A stretch of 64,000 bases of DNA, from NCBI RefSeq assembly GCF_033542235.1, contig NZ_JAWRCU010000012.1, positions 124,001 through 188,000 on the forward strand. Reading direction: 5' to 3'. This stretch comes from JAWRCU01 sp033542235. Lineage in GTDB: Bacteria; Pseudomonadota; Alphaproteobacteria; Rhizobiales; Rhizobiaceae. This document shows, piece after piece, positions 37,239-46,404 of this stretch (position 1 is the first letter of the stretch; each line of letters starts with the position of its first letter). Below the pieces are notes generated by a model, which was given only the letters and a program-made list of their open reading frames with translations, did no database searches and had not been told where the DNA came from. The translations under genes were made by a program, and so were the position numbers.

Positions 37239-38549
37239 ATGGGGGAGCACGTCATCAAGCTTCCGGATGTCGGCGAAGGCGTCGCCGAGGCCGAGCTTGT
37301 CGAATGGCACGTGAAGGTCGGCGACCTTGTGCGCGAGGATGCCGTCCTTGCCGCAGTGATGACCGATAAGGCGACGGTCGAAATCCCGTCGCCGACTGAC
37401 GGCGAGGTGCTGTGGCTCGGCGCCGAAATCGGCGAGACAGTTGCGGTTGGCTCGCCGATCGTGCGGCTGAAGGTGGCTGGTGAAGGCAATACTGCCGTGA
37501 AGGAGGCACCTGCCGAGGCCAAGCCCGCCAAGGGTGAAATGTCCAGGCAAAATGTCCCCGACTTGCGAGCCGAATCCGCCGGGAAGACCGCTTCCCTGGT
37601 TGAAGTTGAGCCTGAACCGGCACCTCTCGAGAGGCCTGTGCCGCGCCTGCCCGTCTCCGGGCCGGCACGCGATGCCGGCGAGCGGCCGCTGGCGGCGCCC
37701 GCGGTGCGGCTCCGCGCGAAGGAAGCCGGCGTCGATCTGCGCCAGGTCCCGGGCACGGGTCCCGCCGGGCGCATCACGCATGACGATATCGACGCCTTCC
37801 TCGCCCGCGGCCGGCAGGTTGCCAGGCCCACTGGCCTCGCGCCCAACACCGCCGTCGAGGACGTCAAGGTCGTTGGGTTGCGCCGCAAAATCGCGGAGAA
37901 GATGGCGCTGGCGAAATCGCGCATCCCGCACATTACCTATGTCGAGGAGGTGGATGTCACGGCGCTCGAGGATCTTAGGGCCGCGCTCAACAAGGAAAAG
38001 GCAGCCGGCCGGCCGAAGCTCACTCTGCTGCCATTCCTGATGCGGGCAATGGTCAGGGCGATTTCCGAGCAGCCGGCCCTGAATGCGATCTATGACGACG
38101 AGGCAGGGGTCATCCATCGTCATGGAGGCGTGCATATCGGGATCGCGACGCAGACGCAGTCGGGCCTGCTGGTGACGGTCGTGCACCATGCCGAGGCCCG
38201 CGACATCTGGGACTGCGCCGCCGAGGTCGCGCGGCTCAGCGAAGCCGCAAGGGACGGCACGGCGAAACGGGAGGAGCTATCCGGTTCGACCATCACCATC
38301 ACCTCGCTCGGCGCAATGGGCGGGGTCGCGACGACGCCGGTCATCAACCATCCCGAGGTCGCGATCATCGGCGTGAACAAGATGATGGTGCGGCCGGTCT
38401 GGGACGGCACGCAGTTCATCCCGCGCAAGATGATGAATCTTTCATCGAGCTTCGATCATCGTGTGATCGACGGCTGGGACGCAGCGGTCTTCATCCAGCG
38501 CATAAAGGCCCTGCTCGAGACGCCGGCGCTGATCTTCGTCGAGGGCTGA
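37239..38549 (+). CDS. bkdB: Dihydrolipoyl acyltransferase E2 of the branched-chain complex
   Basis: 436 residues. Domains in order: one N-terminal lipoyl domain (modified lysine in VMTDKATVEIPSPTDGEV), a charged linker, the peripheral-subunit-binding domain (AVRLRAKEAGVDLRQVPG), and the catalytic core ending with LSSSFDHRVIDGWDAA, which holds the active His and Asp. A single lipoyl domain is usual for branched-chain complexes. It takes the acyl group from E1 and gives it to CoA. GGAGGG lies just before the ATG. Confidence 0.95.
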   Translation: MGEHVIKLPDVGEGVAEAELVEWHVKVGDLVREDAVLAAVMTDKATVEIPSPTDGEVLWLGAEIGETVAVGSPIVRLKVAGEGNTAVKEAPAEAKPAKGEMSRQNVPDLRAESAGKTASLVEVEPEPAPLERPVPRLPVSGPARDAGERPLAAPAVRLRAKEAGVDLRQVPGTGPAGRITHDDIDAFLARGRQVARPTGLAPNTAVEDVKVVGLRRKIAEKMALAKSRIPHITYVEEVDVTALEDLRAALNKEKAAGRPKLTLLPFLMRAMVRAISEQPALNAIYDDEAGVIHRHGGVHIGIATQTQSGLLVTVVHHAEARDIWDCAAEVARLSEAARDGTAKREELSGSTITITSLGAMGGVATTPVINHPEVAIIGVNKMMVRPVWDGTQFIPRKMMNLSSSFDHRVIDGWDAAVFIQRIKALLETPALIFVEG

Positions 38550-38553
38550 GCGG

Positions 38554-39951
38554 ATGAAAGAGATTTCCTGCAAGCTGCTCGTGGTCGGCGCCGGCCCCGG
38601 GGGCTATGTCTGCGCCATTCGCGCCGGTCAGCTCGGCATCGACACCGTGATCGTCGAGAGAGACAGGCCGGGCGGCACCTGCCTGACGGTCGGCTGCATC
38701 CCATCCAAGGCGCTGATCCATGCTGCGGACGAATTCGGCAAAGTGGTTCGCATGTCGGCCGGCAAGACGCCGCTCGGGATCTCTCTTGCCGACCCGAAGA
38801 TCGACCTGAAGCGCACTGTCGCCTGGAAAGACAACATCGTCGGACGACTGACCAATGGCGTAACGAGCCTGTTCAAGAAGGCTGGCGTGAAGACGGTCTA
38901 TGGTTGGGCAACATTTCGCGACGGCAAGACGATCGAGGTCGCGACTGAAACCGGCCTGCAGGTCATCCGGGCCGAGACGGTCGTGATTGCCACGGGCTCG
39001 GCCCCTGTCGAGCTGCCGTCGCTGCCCTTCGGCGGACCGGTGATCTCGTCCACCGATGCGCTGGCGCTGCAAGATGTGCCGGGAAGACTGGTGGTGATCG
39101 GCGCGGGCTATATCGGCCTTGAGCTTGGTACCGCTTTCGCCAAGCTTGGCGCCAAGGTGACGGTCGTCGAGGCATTGCCGCGCATTCTGCCGCTCTACGA
39201 TGCCGAGCTGACGCGCCCGGTCGCCAAGCGCCTCGCAGGGCTCGGCGTCGAGGTGCTGACCGGAGCAAAAGCTGTCGGGCTCGGCCCGAAGATGGAGGTG
39301 GTTCGCGTCGAGACCGCCGATGGCAAGGAGGTGGCCCTGCCGGCGGACAAGGTGCTGGTGACGGTCGGTCGCAAGCCGCTTACCGAAGGCTGGGGTATCG
39401 AGGAACTGGTGCTCGACATGTCCGGCAAATTCATCCGCATCGACGAGCAGTGCCGGACCTCGATGCGCGGCGTCTTTGCGATCGGCGACGTGACCGGTGA
39501 GCCGATGCTCGCCCATCGCGCGATGGCGCAAGGGGAAATGGTTGCCGAGATCGTGGCCGGCCATCAGCGCAGCTGGGACAAGCGCTCGATCCCGGCCGTC
39601 TGCTTCACCGATCCGGAAGTCGTCTCTGCCGGACTGTCGCCGGAGCAAGCGCGGGCTCTCGGCCGTGAGGTGCTGACGGCGCTGTTTCCCTTCCAGGCCA
39701 ATGGCCGGGCAATGACCATGCTCGCCGAAGAGGGGTTCATCCGCGTCACGGCGCGCGCCGACAATCACCTCGTGCTCGGCATCCAGGCGGTAGGGCAGGG
39801 GGTATCCGAATTCTCGGCCGCATTCTCGCTTGCCATCGAGATGGGCGCCCGGCTGGAGGACATCGCCGGCACGATCCACGCACACCCGACGCAGAGCGAG
39901 GCTTTCCACGAGGCTGCCATGCGGGCGCTGGGGCATGCGGTGCATATATGA
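38554..39951 (+). CDS. lpdV: Dihydrolipoyl dehydrogenase E3 of the branched-chain complex
   Basis: 465 residues. FAD motif VVGAGPGGYVCAIRAGQLG at the N-terminus, redox-active disulfide in GGTCLTVGCIPSK, NAD motif VVIGAGYIGLELGTAFAKLG near residue 180, and the C-terminal HAHPTQSE with the catalytic His-Glu pair. It reoxidises the lipoyl groups of E2 with NAD. As the last gene of bkd operons it is usually a dedicated copy, distinct from that of pyruvate dehydrogenase. Confidence 0.95.
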   Translation: MKEISCKLLVVGAGPGGYVCAIRAGQLGIDTVIVERDRPGGTCLTVGCIPSKALIHAADEFGKVVRMSAGKTPLGISLADPKIDLKRTVAWKDNIVGRLTNGVTSLFKKAGVKTVYGWATFRDGKTIEVATETGLQVIRAETVVIATGSAPVELPSLPFGGPVISSTDALALQDVPGRLVVIGAGYIGLELGTAFAKLGAKVTVVEALPRILPLYDAELTRPVAKRLAGLGVEVLTGAKAVGLGPKMEVVRVETADGKEVALPADKVLVTVGRKPLTEGWGIEELVLDMSGKFIRIDEQCRTSMRGVFAIGDVTGEPMLAHRAMAQGEMVAEIVAGHQRSWDKRSIPAVCFTDPEVVSAGLSPEQARALGREVLTALFPFQANGRAMTMLAEEGFIRVTARADNHLVLGIQAVGQGVSEFSAAFSLAIEMGARLEDIAGTIHAHPTQSEAFHEAAMRALGHAVHI

Positions 39952-40042
39952 GGGACTGGGCGTGGCAACGCAAATCGCAGAAGTTGGAGATCGGCGGCCG
40001 GGGAGGGGATATCCAAGGGCTGTAAGGTTGACCGTTGGCGCT

Positions 40043-40208
40043 GCCCCTCACCTGGCTGCCGCCATCCTCTCCCCGTAAACGGGGAGAGGCACGACTGCCA
40101 TTTTGATTTCGCCAATAGCCGACGTTGCAGAATGAGCGCCTTCAATGCGGCCGGCGTCCTTCTCCCCGTTCTACGGGGAGAAGTGCCCGGCAGGGCGATG
40201 AGGGGCGG
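40043..40208. repeat. Palindromic element between the lpdV and AraC-regulator genes
   Basis: Imperfect inverted arms: CCCTCACCTGGCTGCCGCC with CTCTCCCCGTAAACGGGGAG on the left, TTCTCCCCGTTCTACGGGG and GGCAGGGCGATGAGGGGC on the right. It belongs to the same class as the elements at 3481 and 27329 and fills most of the gap between the convergent genes. Confidence 0.75.
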
Positions 40209-40248
40209 CGCCGACGGTCAATATCTTGCACTGCCGGGAGATGCCATC

Positions 40249-41109
40249 TTACCTCTCCCCCTGCTGCCCCCTGTCCACACTCGCGTACATGCCCGTCGTG
40301 CGAAACTCGGTCGGGCTCGCACCGAAAACGCGGCGGAAAACCTTGGCGAAATAGTTCGGGTCCTCGAAGCCCGACATGATCGCAACTTCCTTGACCGGCA
40401 GGCCGACGGCTCTGGTGAGCAGGCTGACGGCGCGCTGTAGCCGCTTCTGTAGAACGAATGCGGCCGGCGACATGCCTTCGCTGGCCGCGAACATCCGCGA
40501 GAAATGCGCGCGGCTGAGGCCGGCGACCTTGGCCAGTTCTTCGACCGGCAATGGACGCTCCAGATTGCCCACGATGTGATCGATCACGTGCTGCATCGTC
40601 CGATATTCCTGGCTGAGCACCGGATGCGAGCCGAACACGTCGTCATAGAGCGCCATCGCCGCTTCATAGGCGATGGCCGAGGCGCGGCCGGGCGTTTCGG
40701 CGCCGCCTGCCATCAGGCGCAGGCTGCAATCGGCGAGGTGCTCGATCGTGTGCGGCTGTAGCCTCAGAACAGGCCCGGCGACCGCCAGGATCGCTCGATG
40801 GATGCGTAGCGCCTCCTCGCCATTCATCGAGATCCAGAAGAATTCCCATCGTCCGCCCGGCTCGACCCAATAGCGATGATTGTGCGGCACCAGCACCAGC
40901 ATGGTGTCGCCCTCTTGCAGCCGAAAGGTGCGGTTCTCGTAGCGCAGATTGCCGGCGCCCGAGATGGTGTGCTGGAGCACCGTGAAGGGCGTCTGCCCGC
41001 GCTTGCGCCCGTCCCAGTCGTAGCTGGGGTCGGTGCGGATCTCATGGCCGGTGCTGGTCGGCATGGTGTGCAGTCGCTGCCGCCCGCGGGGCAGCGAGAC
41101 GGTCTTCAT
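40249..41109 (-). CDS. agpT: AraC-family activator, AgpT-like
   Basis: 286 residues from the ATG at 41109 (MKTVSLPRGRQRLHTMPTS). The N-terminal cupin-like sensor (residues 20-150, with LQEGDTMLVLVPHNHRYWV) binds the sugar; the C-terminal AraC region has two helix-turn-helix motifs (LAKVAGLSRAHFSRMFAASE and VKEVAIMSGFEDPNYFAKVF). It is divergent from the melA-agp genes. In Sinorhizobium meliloti an AraC-type activator, AgpT, sits next to melA and is needed for induction by raffinose or melibiose, so the same role is inferred. Symbol by synteny, not by alignment. Confidence 0.85.
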   Translation of the reverse strand: MKTVSLPRGRQRLHTMPTSTGHEIRTDPSYDWDGRKRGQTPFTVLQHTISGAGNLRYENRTFRLQEGDTMLVLVPHNHRYWVEPGGRWEFFWISMNGEEALRIHRAILAVAGPVLRLQPHTIEHLADCSLRLMAGGAETPGRASAIAYEAAMALYDDVFGSHPVLSQEYRTMQHVIDHIVGNLERPLPVEELAKVAGLSRAHFSRMFAASEGMSPAAFVLQKRLQRAVSLLTRAVGLPVKEVAIMSGFEDPNYFAKVFRRVFGASPTEFRTTGMYASVDRGQQGER

Positions 41110-41345
41110 CACTTGGCCGCCTGCGATCAACCGCTTGAGCACAGAATTACCCGTCAAAGCATAATACCTCTCTAGTCGGGCGGAACATTCCACGCATAAT
41201 GCCCCTCCGCAAGGTAGCAAGAGGCCGAAGATTAGGGCCATGGACCGGGAGATTGGATCAAGCGCCATGCCGAGCAGCTCAGCCGGCACGTGACCTGATT
41301 TTACCCGAACGCTGGAAGTCGGCAGGTATTCATCGAGAGGAGCGT
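41110..41345. promoter_or_regulatory. Divergent control region of the alpha-galactoside cluster
   Basis: 236 nt between the AraC regulator and melA. It must contain both promoters and the activator sites. No repeated motif was clear to the eye. GAGAGGAG precedes the melA ATG. Confidence 0.5.
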
Positions 41346-42815
41346 ATGGGCAGCTTCAAAATCGCGATCATTGGCGCCGGCAGTGTCGGCTTCACCAAGA
41401 AGCTCTTTACCGACATTCTCTGCGTGCCTGAATTCGCTGAAACGGAATTCGCGCTGACGGATACGAGCGAACACAATCTCGGCATGATCAAGACGATCCT
41501 CGATCGGATCGTCGAGGCGAACGGGCTGCCGACCAGGGTGACCGCCACGACGGACCGCCGCAAGGCCCTGGAAGGCGCCCGATACGTGATCAGCTGCGTG
41601 CGTGTCGGAGGCTTGGGCGCCTACGCCGACGACATCCGCATCCCGCTGAAATACGGCGTCGACCAGTGCGTCGGCGATACGATCTGCGCAGGCGGCATCC
41701 TTTATGGACAGCGCAACATTCCGGTCATCCTCGATTTCTGCAGGGATATTCGCGAGGTCGCGGAGACTGGCGCGAAGTTCCTGAACTACGCCAATCCGAT
41801 GGCCATGAACACCTGGGCGGCGATCGAATACGGTAGGGTCGACACCGTCGGCCTCTGCCACGGCGTACAACACGGGGCGGAGCAGATCGCCGAAATCCTT
41901 GACGCGGGGCCTGGCGAGCTCGACTATGTCTGCTCCGGCATCAACCACCAGACATGGTTCATCGATGTTCGCGTAAAGGGGCGCAAGATCGGCAAGGACG
42001 AGCTGGTCGCGGCTTTCGAGGCCCACCCGGTCTATTCGAAGCAGGAGAAGCTCCGCATCGACGTCCTCAAGCGCTTTGGCGTCTACTCGACCGAAAGCAA
42101 CGGGCATCTGTCCGAATACCTTCCCTGGTATCGCAAGCGGCCGGACGAGATTACCAGATGGATCGACATGTCGGACTGGATCCACGGCGAGACTGGCGGG
42201 TACCTGCGCTACTCGACCGAGACGCGGAACTGGTTCGAGACCGAGTTCCCTCAGTTCCTGGCGGATGCCGGTAAGCCAATCGATCCGGCTCGCCGTTCCA
42301 GCGAGCATGCGAGCCATATCCTCGAGGCGCTCGAGACCGGCCGCGTCTATCGCGGCCACTTCAATGTCAAGAACAAGGGCGTCATCACCAACCTGCCTGA
42401 GGACGCGATCATCGAGTCGCCGGGCTTCGTCGATCGCTTCGGCATCAACATGGTGGCGGGCATCACGCTGCCGGAAGCCTGCGCGGCGACCTGTATTTCT
42501 TCGATCAATGTCCAGCGCATGTCAGTCCACGCCGCGATCGCAGGCGATCTGGATCTCCTGAAGCTCGCGGTCCTGCATGACCCACTGGTCGGCGCGGTCT
42601 GCACGCCTGAGGAAGTCTGGCAGATGGTCGACGAGATGATCGTCGCCCAGGCTGAATGGCTGCCGCAATATGCACATGCGGTCGCAGGCGCGAAGGAAAG
42701 GCTAGCCGATCCCAAGGTCAAGACACGCGACTGGAAAGGCGTGGCACGCCGCGAGGTGCGCTCAATCGAAGAACTGCGCGCGGAAAAGGAGGCAAAGAAG
42801 CGTTTGGCCGGCTAA
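41346..42815 (+). CDS. melA: Alpha-galactosidase, GH4 family (NAD- and metal-dependent)
   Basis: 489 residues from the ATG at 41346, fixed by GAGAGGAG. The Rossmann start IAIIGAGSVGFTKKLFTDIL binds NAD; NYANPMAMNTWAA and CHGVQHG (Cys171, His172) with INHQTWF form the divalent-metal site of glycoside hydrolase family 4, which cleaves by an oxidation-elimination mechanism. Members with this pattern act on melibiose and raffinose-type alpha-galactosides in the cytoplasm. It is first of the operon that continues with the oligosaccharide transporter. The length agrees with rhizobial MelA (about 490). Confidence 0.92.
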   Translation: MGSFKIAIIGAGSVGFTKKLFTDILCVPEFAETEFALTDTSEHNLGMIKTILDRIVEANGLPTRVTATTDRRKALEGARYVISCVRVGGLGAYADDIRIPLKYGVDQCVGDTICAGGILYGQRNIPVILDFCRDIREVAETGAKFLNYANPMAMNTWAAIEYGRVDTVGLCHGVQHGAEQIAEILDAGPGELDYVCSGINHQTWFIDVRVKGRKIGKDELVAAFEAHPVYSKQEKLRIDVLKRFGVYSTESNGHLSEYLPWYRKRPDEITRWIDMSDWIHGETGGYLRYSTETRNWFETEFPQFLADAGKPIDPARRSSEHASHILEALETGRVYRGHFNVKNKGVITNLPEDAIIESPGFVDRFGINMVAGITLPEACAATCISSINVQRMSVHAAIAGDLDLLKLAVLHDPLVGAVCTPEEVWQMVDEMIVAQAEWLPQYAHAVAGAKERLADPKVKTRDWKGVARREVRSIEELRAEKEAKKRLAG

Positions 42816-42926
42816 GCTGGCGCCGGGAGGGCGCATGCTTACGCCATCGATCCCATGCGACGCATGGCAATAGAGGAGGAGCGTCACCTCTGATGGGGGT
42901 GGCCGAACGAAAGGGAGAACGGAAAG

Positions 42927-45017
42927 ATGACCAGTCACGGCCTCAGAGCCGCTGCTCTGCTTGTCGGCATTTCGGCGCTTGCTGCACAAGCCTTTGCGCA
43001 GGAGCCGACCACGCCGCCGGATCCGCCGAAGTTTCCGGCGCAGAGTCAGCCTGTCTTCGTGGGCATTTCAGATATCATGGAATACCGGGCGCTGCCGCAA
43101 TATCAGGAGCCCGACTGGGTGACCGAGAAGTTCGTCAAGGCGGGCAAGCTGCCGCCCCTGTCAGAGCGTTTGCCCAAGGAGCCTCTGGTCTTCAAGTCGG
43201 GGAATATGCCCGATGGCGTCGGCGTCTATGGCGATGTCATGCGCCATGTGATCGGCGGGCGGCCGGAAGGTTGGAACTACATTGCCGGCCAGAGCCAGGG
43301 CTGGGGCGGCATCGACATCGGAATGATGGAGTGCCTGACCCGCCTCGGCCCGCTTTTCGAGGTCAAGGCCGACGAGCTCAAGCCGATGCCGAACCTTGCC
43401 AAGAGCTGGGAGTGGTCCAAGGATGGCCACCAGCTCATAATGCACTTGGTCGAGGGTGCGAAGTGGTCGGACGGCGTGCCGTTCACGTCCGAGGACGTGA
43501 TGTTCTATTGGGACGACGCCGTGGTCGATCCGAATGTCTCGCCTCTCAACGGCGCCACGCCTGACACGTTCGGCGGCAAGGACACGAAGCTCGAGGCGCT
43601 CGACAAGTACACGATCCGCTGGACCTTCAAGGACGCCTTCCCAGAGCAGTTCCTTTACCAGATGGCATATGGGACCTTCTGCCCGGGGCCGGCGCATATG
43701 CTGAAGCCCAAGCATCCCAAGTACAACAAAGATATGACGTACGACCAGTTCAAGAACGCGTTCCCGCCGGAATATATGAACTGGCCGGTTATGGGCGCCT
43801 GGGTGCCGGTCGAATACCGGCCCGACGACATCATCGTGCTGCGCCGCAATCCCTATTATTGGAAGGTCGACGACAAGGGTAACCAGCTCCCTTATCTCAA
43901 TGAGGTTCACTACAAGCTGTCGACCTGGGCCGACCGGGACGTGCAGGCCGTCGCCGGCACAGGCGACTTTTCCAACCTCGAGCAGCCGGAAAACTATGTC
44001 GAGTCGTTGAAGAAAGCGGCCGACCCGAATGCGCCGGCGAGGCTTGCCTTCGGCGCGCGCACGATCGGCTACACGCTCTATCCGAACCTTTCGGCCAATG
44101 GCTGGGGTAGCCCGGATAAGCGCGCCGAGGCGATACGGCAGCTCAACCGCAACCTCGACTTCCGCAAGGCAATTACTTACGCGCTCGACCGTCAGCGGCT
44201 GGGCGAGGCCTTGGTGAAGGGGCCGTTCACGGCGATCTATCCGGGCGGGCTCTACGCGGGCTCGGCTTACTACGACAAGGCTTCCACAGTGTATTATCCA
44301 TACTCGGTGGAGACGGCGAAGGCCGAGTTGGAGAAAGCCGGCCTTAAAGACACGGACGGCAACGGCATCGTCAACTTTCCCGCCGACACGCCCGGCGTGG
44401 GTGGCCAGGATGTGCAGATCGTCCTCCTGATCAATGGCGATTACCAGACGGACAAGAGCCTTGCCGAGGGCATCATTGCCATGATGGAGCGTATCGGCCT
44501 GCGCGTGGTGCTGGACGTGCAGAATTCCAACACGGATCAGGCTCTCCTGCAGGGTGGCAAGTTCGATTGGGCCGTATGGCGTAACTCGGAGGAACTTGCG
44601 ACTGCGCTCAAGTTCACCGAGCGGCTGGCGCCTATTGGTCCGCAATCGACCTGGACACGCCGCGCAGGCACCGACGGCACGCTCGACCTGCTTCCCTTCG
44701 AGGAAGACATGGTGAAGACCGTCAATGCCTTCACCGCGAGCAGGGACAGCAACGAGCGCAAGGAGCTGATGAAGAAGTACCAGAAGCTCTACACCGAGAA
44801 CCTGTGGGGGATCGGCCTGACGCAGTATCCTGGCGCCCTCATCGTAAACAAGCGTTTCGCCAACATCCCTCTCGGCACTCCGATCTTCCTGTTCAACTGG
44901 GCCGAGGACTCGATCATCCGGGAGCGGGTCTATGTGCCGAAGGACAAGCAGAAGGATTACGAGCTCTTCGCCGAGACCTTGCCTGGCAAGCCTGGCGACA
45001 AAGGTCCGATGAAGTAA
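42927..45017 (+). CDS. agpA: Alpha-galactoside ABC transporter substrate-binding protein (AgpA-like)
   Basis: 696 residues, longer than most family 5 binding proteins but normal for the AgpA group. Signal peptide SHGLRAAALLVGISALAAQA, cleavage near FAQ-EP. Family blocks are LVEGAKWSDGVPFTSEDVMF near residue 180, YRPDDIIVLRRNPYYWKVDD near residue 300 and NLDFRKAITYALDRQRL near 410. AgpA of Sinorhizobium takes up raffinose, melibiose and related sugars with a peptide-class transporter, which fits its place between melA and a dipeptide-type permease pair. AAAGGGAG precedes the ATG. Confidence 0.9.
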   Translation: MTSHGLRAAALLVGISALAAQAFAQEPTTPPDPPKFPAQSQPVFVGISDIMEYRALPQYQEPDWVTEKFVKAGKLPPLSERLPKEPLVFKSGNMPDGVGVYGDVMRHVIGGRPEGWNYIAGQSQGWGGIDIGMMECLTRLGPLFEVKADELKPMPNLAKSWEWSKDGHQLIMHLVEGAKWSDGVPFTSEDVMFYWDDAVVDPNVSPLNGATPDTFGGKDTKLEALDKYTIRWTFKDAFPEQFLYQMAYGTFCPGPAHMLKPKHPKYNKDMTYDQFKNAFPPEYMNWPVMGAWVPVEYRPDDIIVLRRNPYYWKVDDKGNQLPYLNEVHYKLSTWADRDVQAVAGTGDFSNLEQPENYVESLKKAADPNAPARLAFGARTIGYTLYPNLSANGWGSPDKRAEAIRQLNRNLDFRKAITYALDRQRLGEALVKGPFTAIYPGGLYAGSAYYDKASTVYYPYSVETAKAELEKAGLKDTDGNGIVNFPADTPGVGGQDVQIVLLINGDYQTDKSLAEGIIAMMERIGLRVVLDVQNSNTDQALLQGGKFDWAVWRNSEELATALKFTERLAPIGPQSTWTRRAGTDGTLDLLPFEEDMVKTVNAFTASRDSNERKELMKKYQKLYTENLWGIGLTQYPGALIVNKRFANIPLGTPIFLFNWAEDSIIRERVYVPKDKQKDYELFAETLPGKPGDKGPMK

Positions 45018-45031
45018 AAGTATGATAGGGG

Positions 45032-45055
45032 CGAGGGGGCTTCGGCTCCCTCGCG
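45032..45055. terminator. Stem-loop after the AgpA-like gene
   Basis: GCGAGGGGGC-TTCG-GCTCCCTCGC: a 10-bp stem with one G-U pair and a UUCG loop, 15 nt after the stop. There is no T tract; it may protect the binding-protein message or cause partial termination before the permease genes. Confidence 0.6.
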
Positions 45056-45120
45056 ACAGCCGATCTCCCCTTTGAGACAGGGCTATAGCGTATGAAATCT
45101 GCATCGGGTGCGGCCGGCAT

Positions 45121-45265
45121 CTCACCCCCACCCTGTATCCCTCCCCACAAGGGGGAGGGGGTCACCAGCGTTGCGCCTTTAACCACAACCTCGGAGGCTT
45201 GGCGCGAGACGGCAATGACGCAAAGTCCCCCTCCCCCTTGTGGGGAGGGGTTAGGGGTGGGGGTG
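45121..45265. repeat. Palindromic element between binding-protein and permease genes
   Basis: Arms with CCCTCCCCACAAGGGGGAGG on the left and CCTCCCCCTTGTGGGGAGGG on the right, extended by CACCCCCACCC and GGGGTGGGGGTG. Same class as the other palindromes but located inside an operon, where it may separate expression of the binding protein from the membrane parts. Confidence 0.85.
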
Positions 45266-45393
45266 CGACGCGCGGCGCCGCTGTCAGAATTTCTATATGC
45301 AATTGCCCTTCCTCTTGAGGGAGGTGCGCAGGGAAGCCGACCTGCCGGGCAGCATAATTCGACTCAGCCGCAAATCACGGGCGAGGAGAAAAC

Positions 45394-46404
45394 ATGCTGC
45401 GCTTCCTGATCACACGCATTCTCTCGGCGGTGCCAATTCTATTCGTGCTGAGCGTGGTGACGTTCGCGATCATCCAGGCGCCGCCGGGCGATTATGGCGA
45501 CTACATCAAATCCCAGCTCATCAACCAGGGCGGAGCCAATATTGAGGTGGCCGAGGCCCAGGCAGAGGCCTGGCGCAAGCAGCAGGGCTTCGATGCGCCT
45601 ATCCCGGTGCAATATTTCCGCTGGATCACCGGCATTCTGACACGTGGCGATTTCGGGCACAGCTTTTATTACAACAAGCCTGTCGCCGACGTCGTCGCCG
45701 AGCGCCTGCCGCGCACGATCCTGCTGGCGCTCACCTGCCACATACTGGCATCGGTCTTCGGAATTTCGCTCGGCATCATAGCCGCCACGCGTCAGTATAG
45801 CTGGGTGGATACGGCGCTTTCGTTCGTATCCTTCTTGGGCATGACGATCCCGCGATTTCTGCTGGCGTTGATCATCCTCTACATCCTCGCCTTCAGGCTG
45901 AACGTGCAGGAGCTCGGCGCCTTCTTCTCGCCGCGCTACGGCGGTGCGCCGTGGTCGTGGGACAAGTTCGTAGATCTCGTCAAACATGTCTGGCCGGTCG
46001 TGGCGATCGCCACCTTCGGCGGGCTCGCCTACAACATGCGCGTCATGCGCGCGAACCTCCTCGACACGCTGAACGCCCAGTATGTCGAGACGGCACGGGC
46101 GAAGGGCCTGTCGGCGGGCGCGGTCGTGCTGAAGCATGCGGTGCCCAATGCGCTGCACCCGCTGGTCGCCTACCAGGGTGTGGTGCTGCCCTATATGCTG
46201 ACCGGCGAGATCGAGGTGGCTATCGTCTTCTCGCTCGCCACGGTCGGCCCGGCCATCGTCGGTTCGATGAACCGCGGGGATGTCTATGTTACTGCCACCT
46301 TCATGCTGGTGCTGGCCGCCACTCTCATCATAGGCAATATCATCGCCGACGTGCTGCTTGCGCTGCTTGACCCGCGCATCCGGCTCGGAGGGGCGAGCCG
46401 ATGA
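45394..46404 (+). CDS. agpB: Dipeptide/oligosaccharide-type ABC permease (DppB-like)
   Basis: 336 residues. The N-terminus MLRFLITRILSAVPILFVLS is the DppB/OppB membrane anchor; the EAA loop is VETARAKGLSAGAVVLKHAVP and about six membrane segments are seen. Ordinary DppB has about 310 residues; the extra length is an inserted periplasmic loop (FSPRYGGAPWSWDKFVDLV). AGGAGA lies before the ATG. It overlaps the next permease gene by 4 nt. Confidence 0.9.
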   Translation: MLRFLITRILSAVPILFVLSVVTFAIIQAPPGDYGDYIKSQLINQGGANIEVAEAQAEAWRKQQGFDAPIPVQYFRWITGILTRGDFGHSFYYNKPVADVVAERLPRTILLALTCHILASVFGISLGIIAATRQYSWVDTALSFVSFLGMTIPRFLLALIILYILAFRLNVQELGAFFSPRYGGAPWSWDKFVDLVKHVWPVVAIATFGGLAYNMRVMRANLLDTLNAQYVETARAKGLSAGAVVLKHAVPNALHPLVAYQGVVLPYMLTGEIEVAIVFSLATVGPAIVGSMNRGDVYVTATFMLVLAATLIIGNIIADVLLALLDPRIRLGGASR

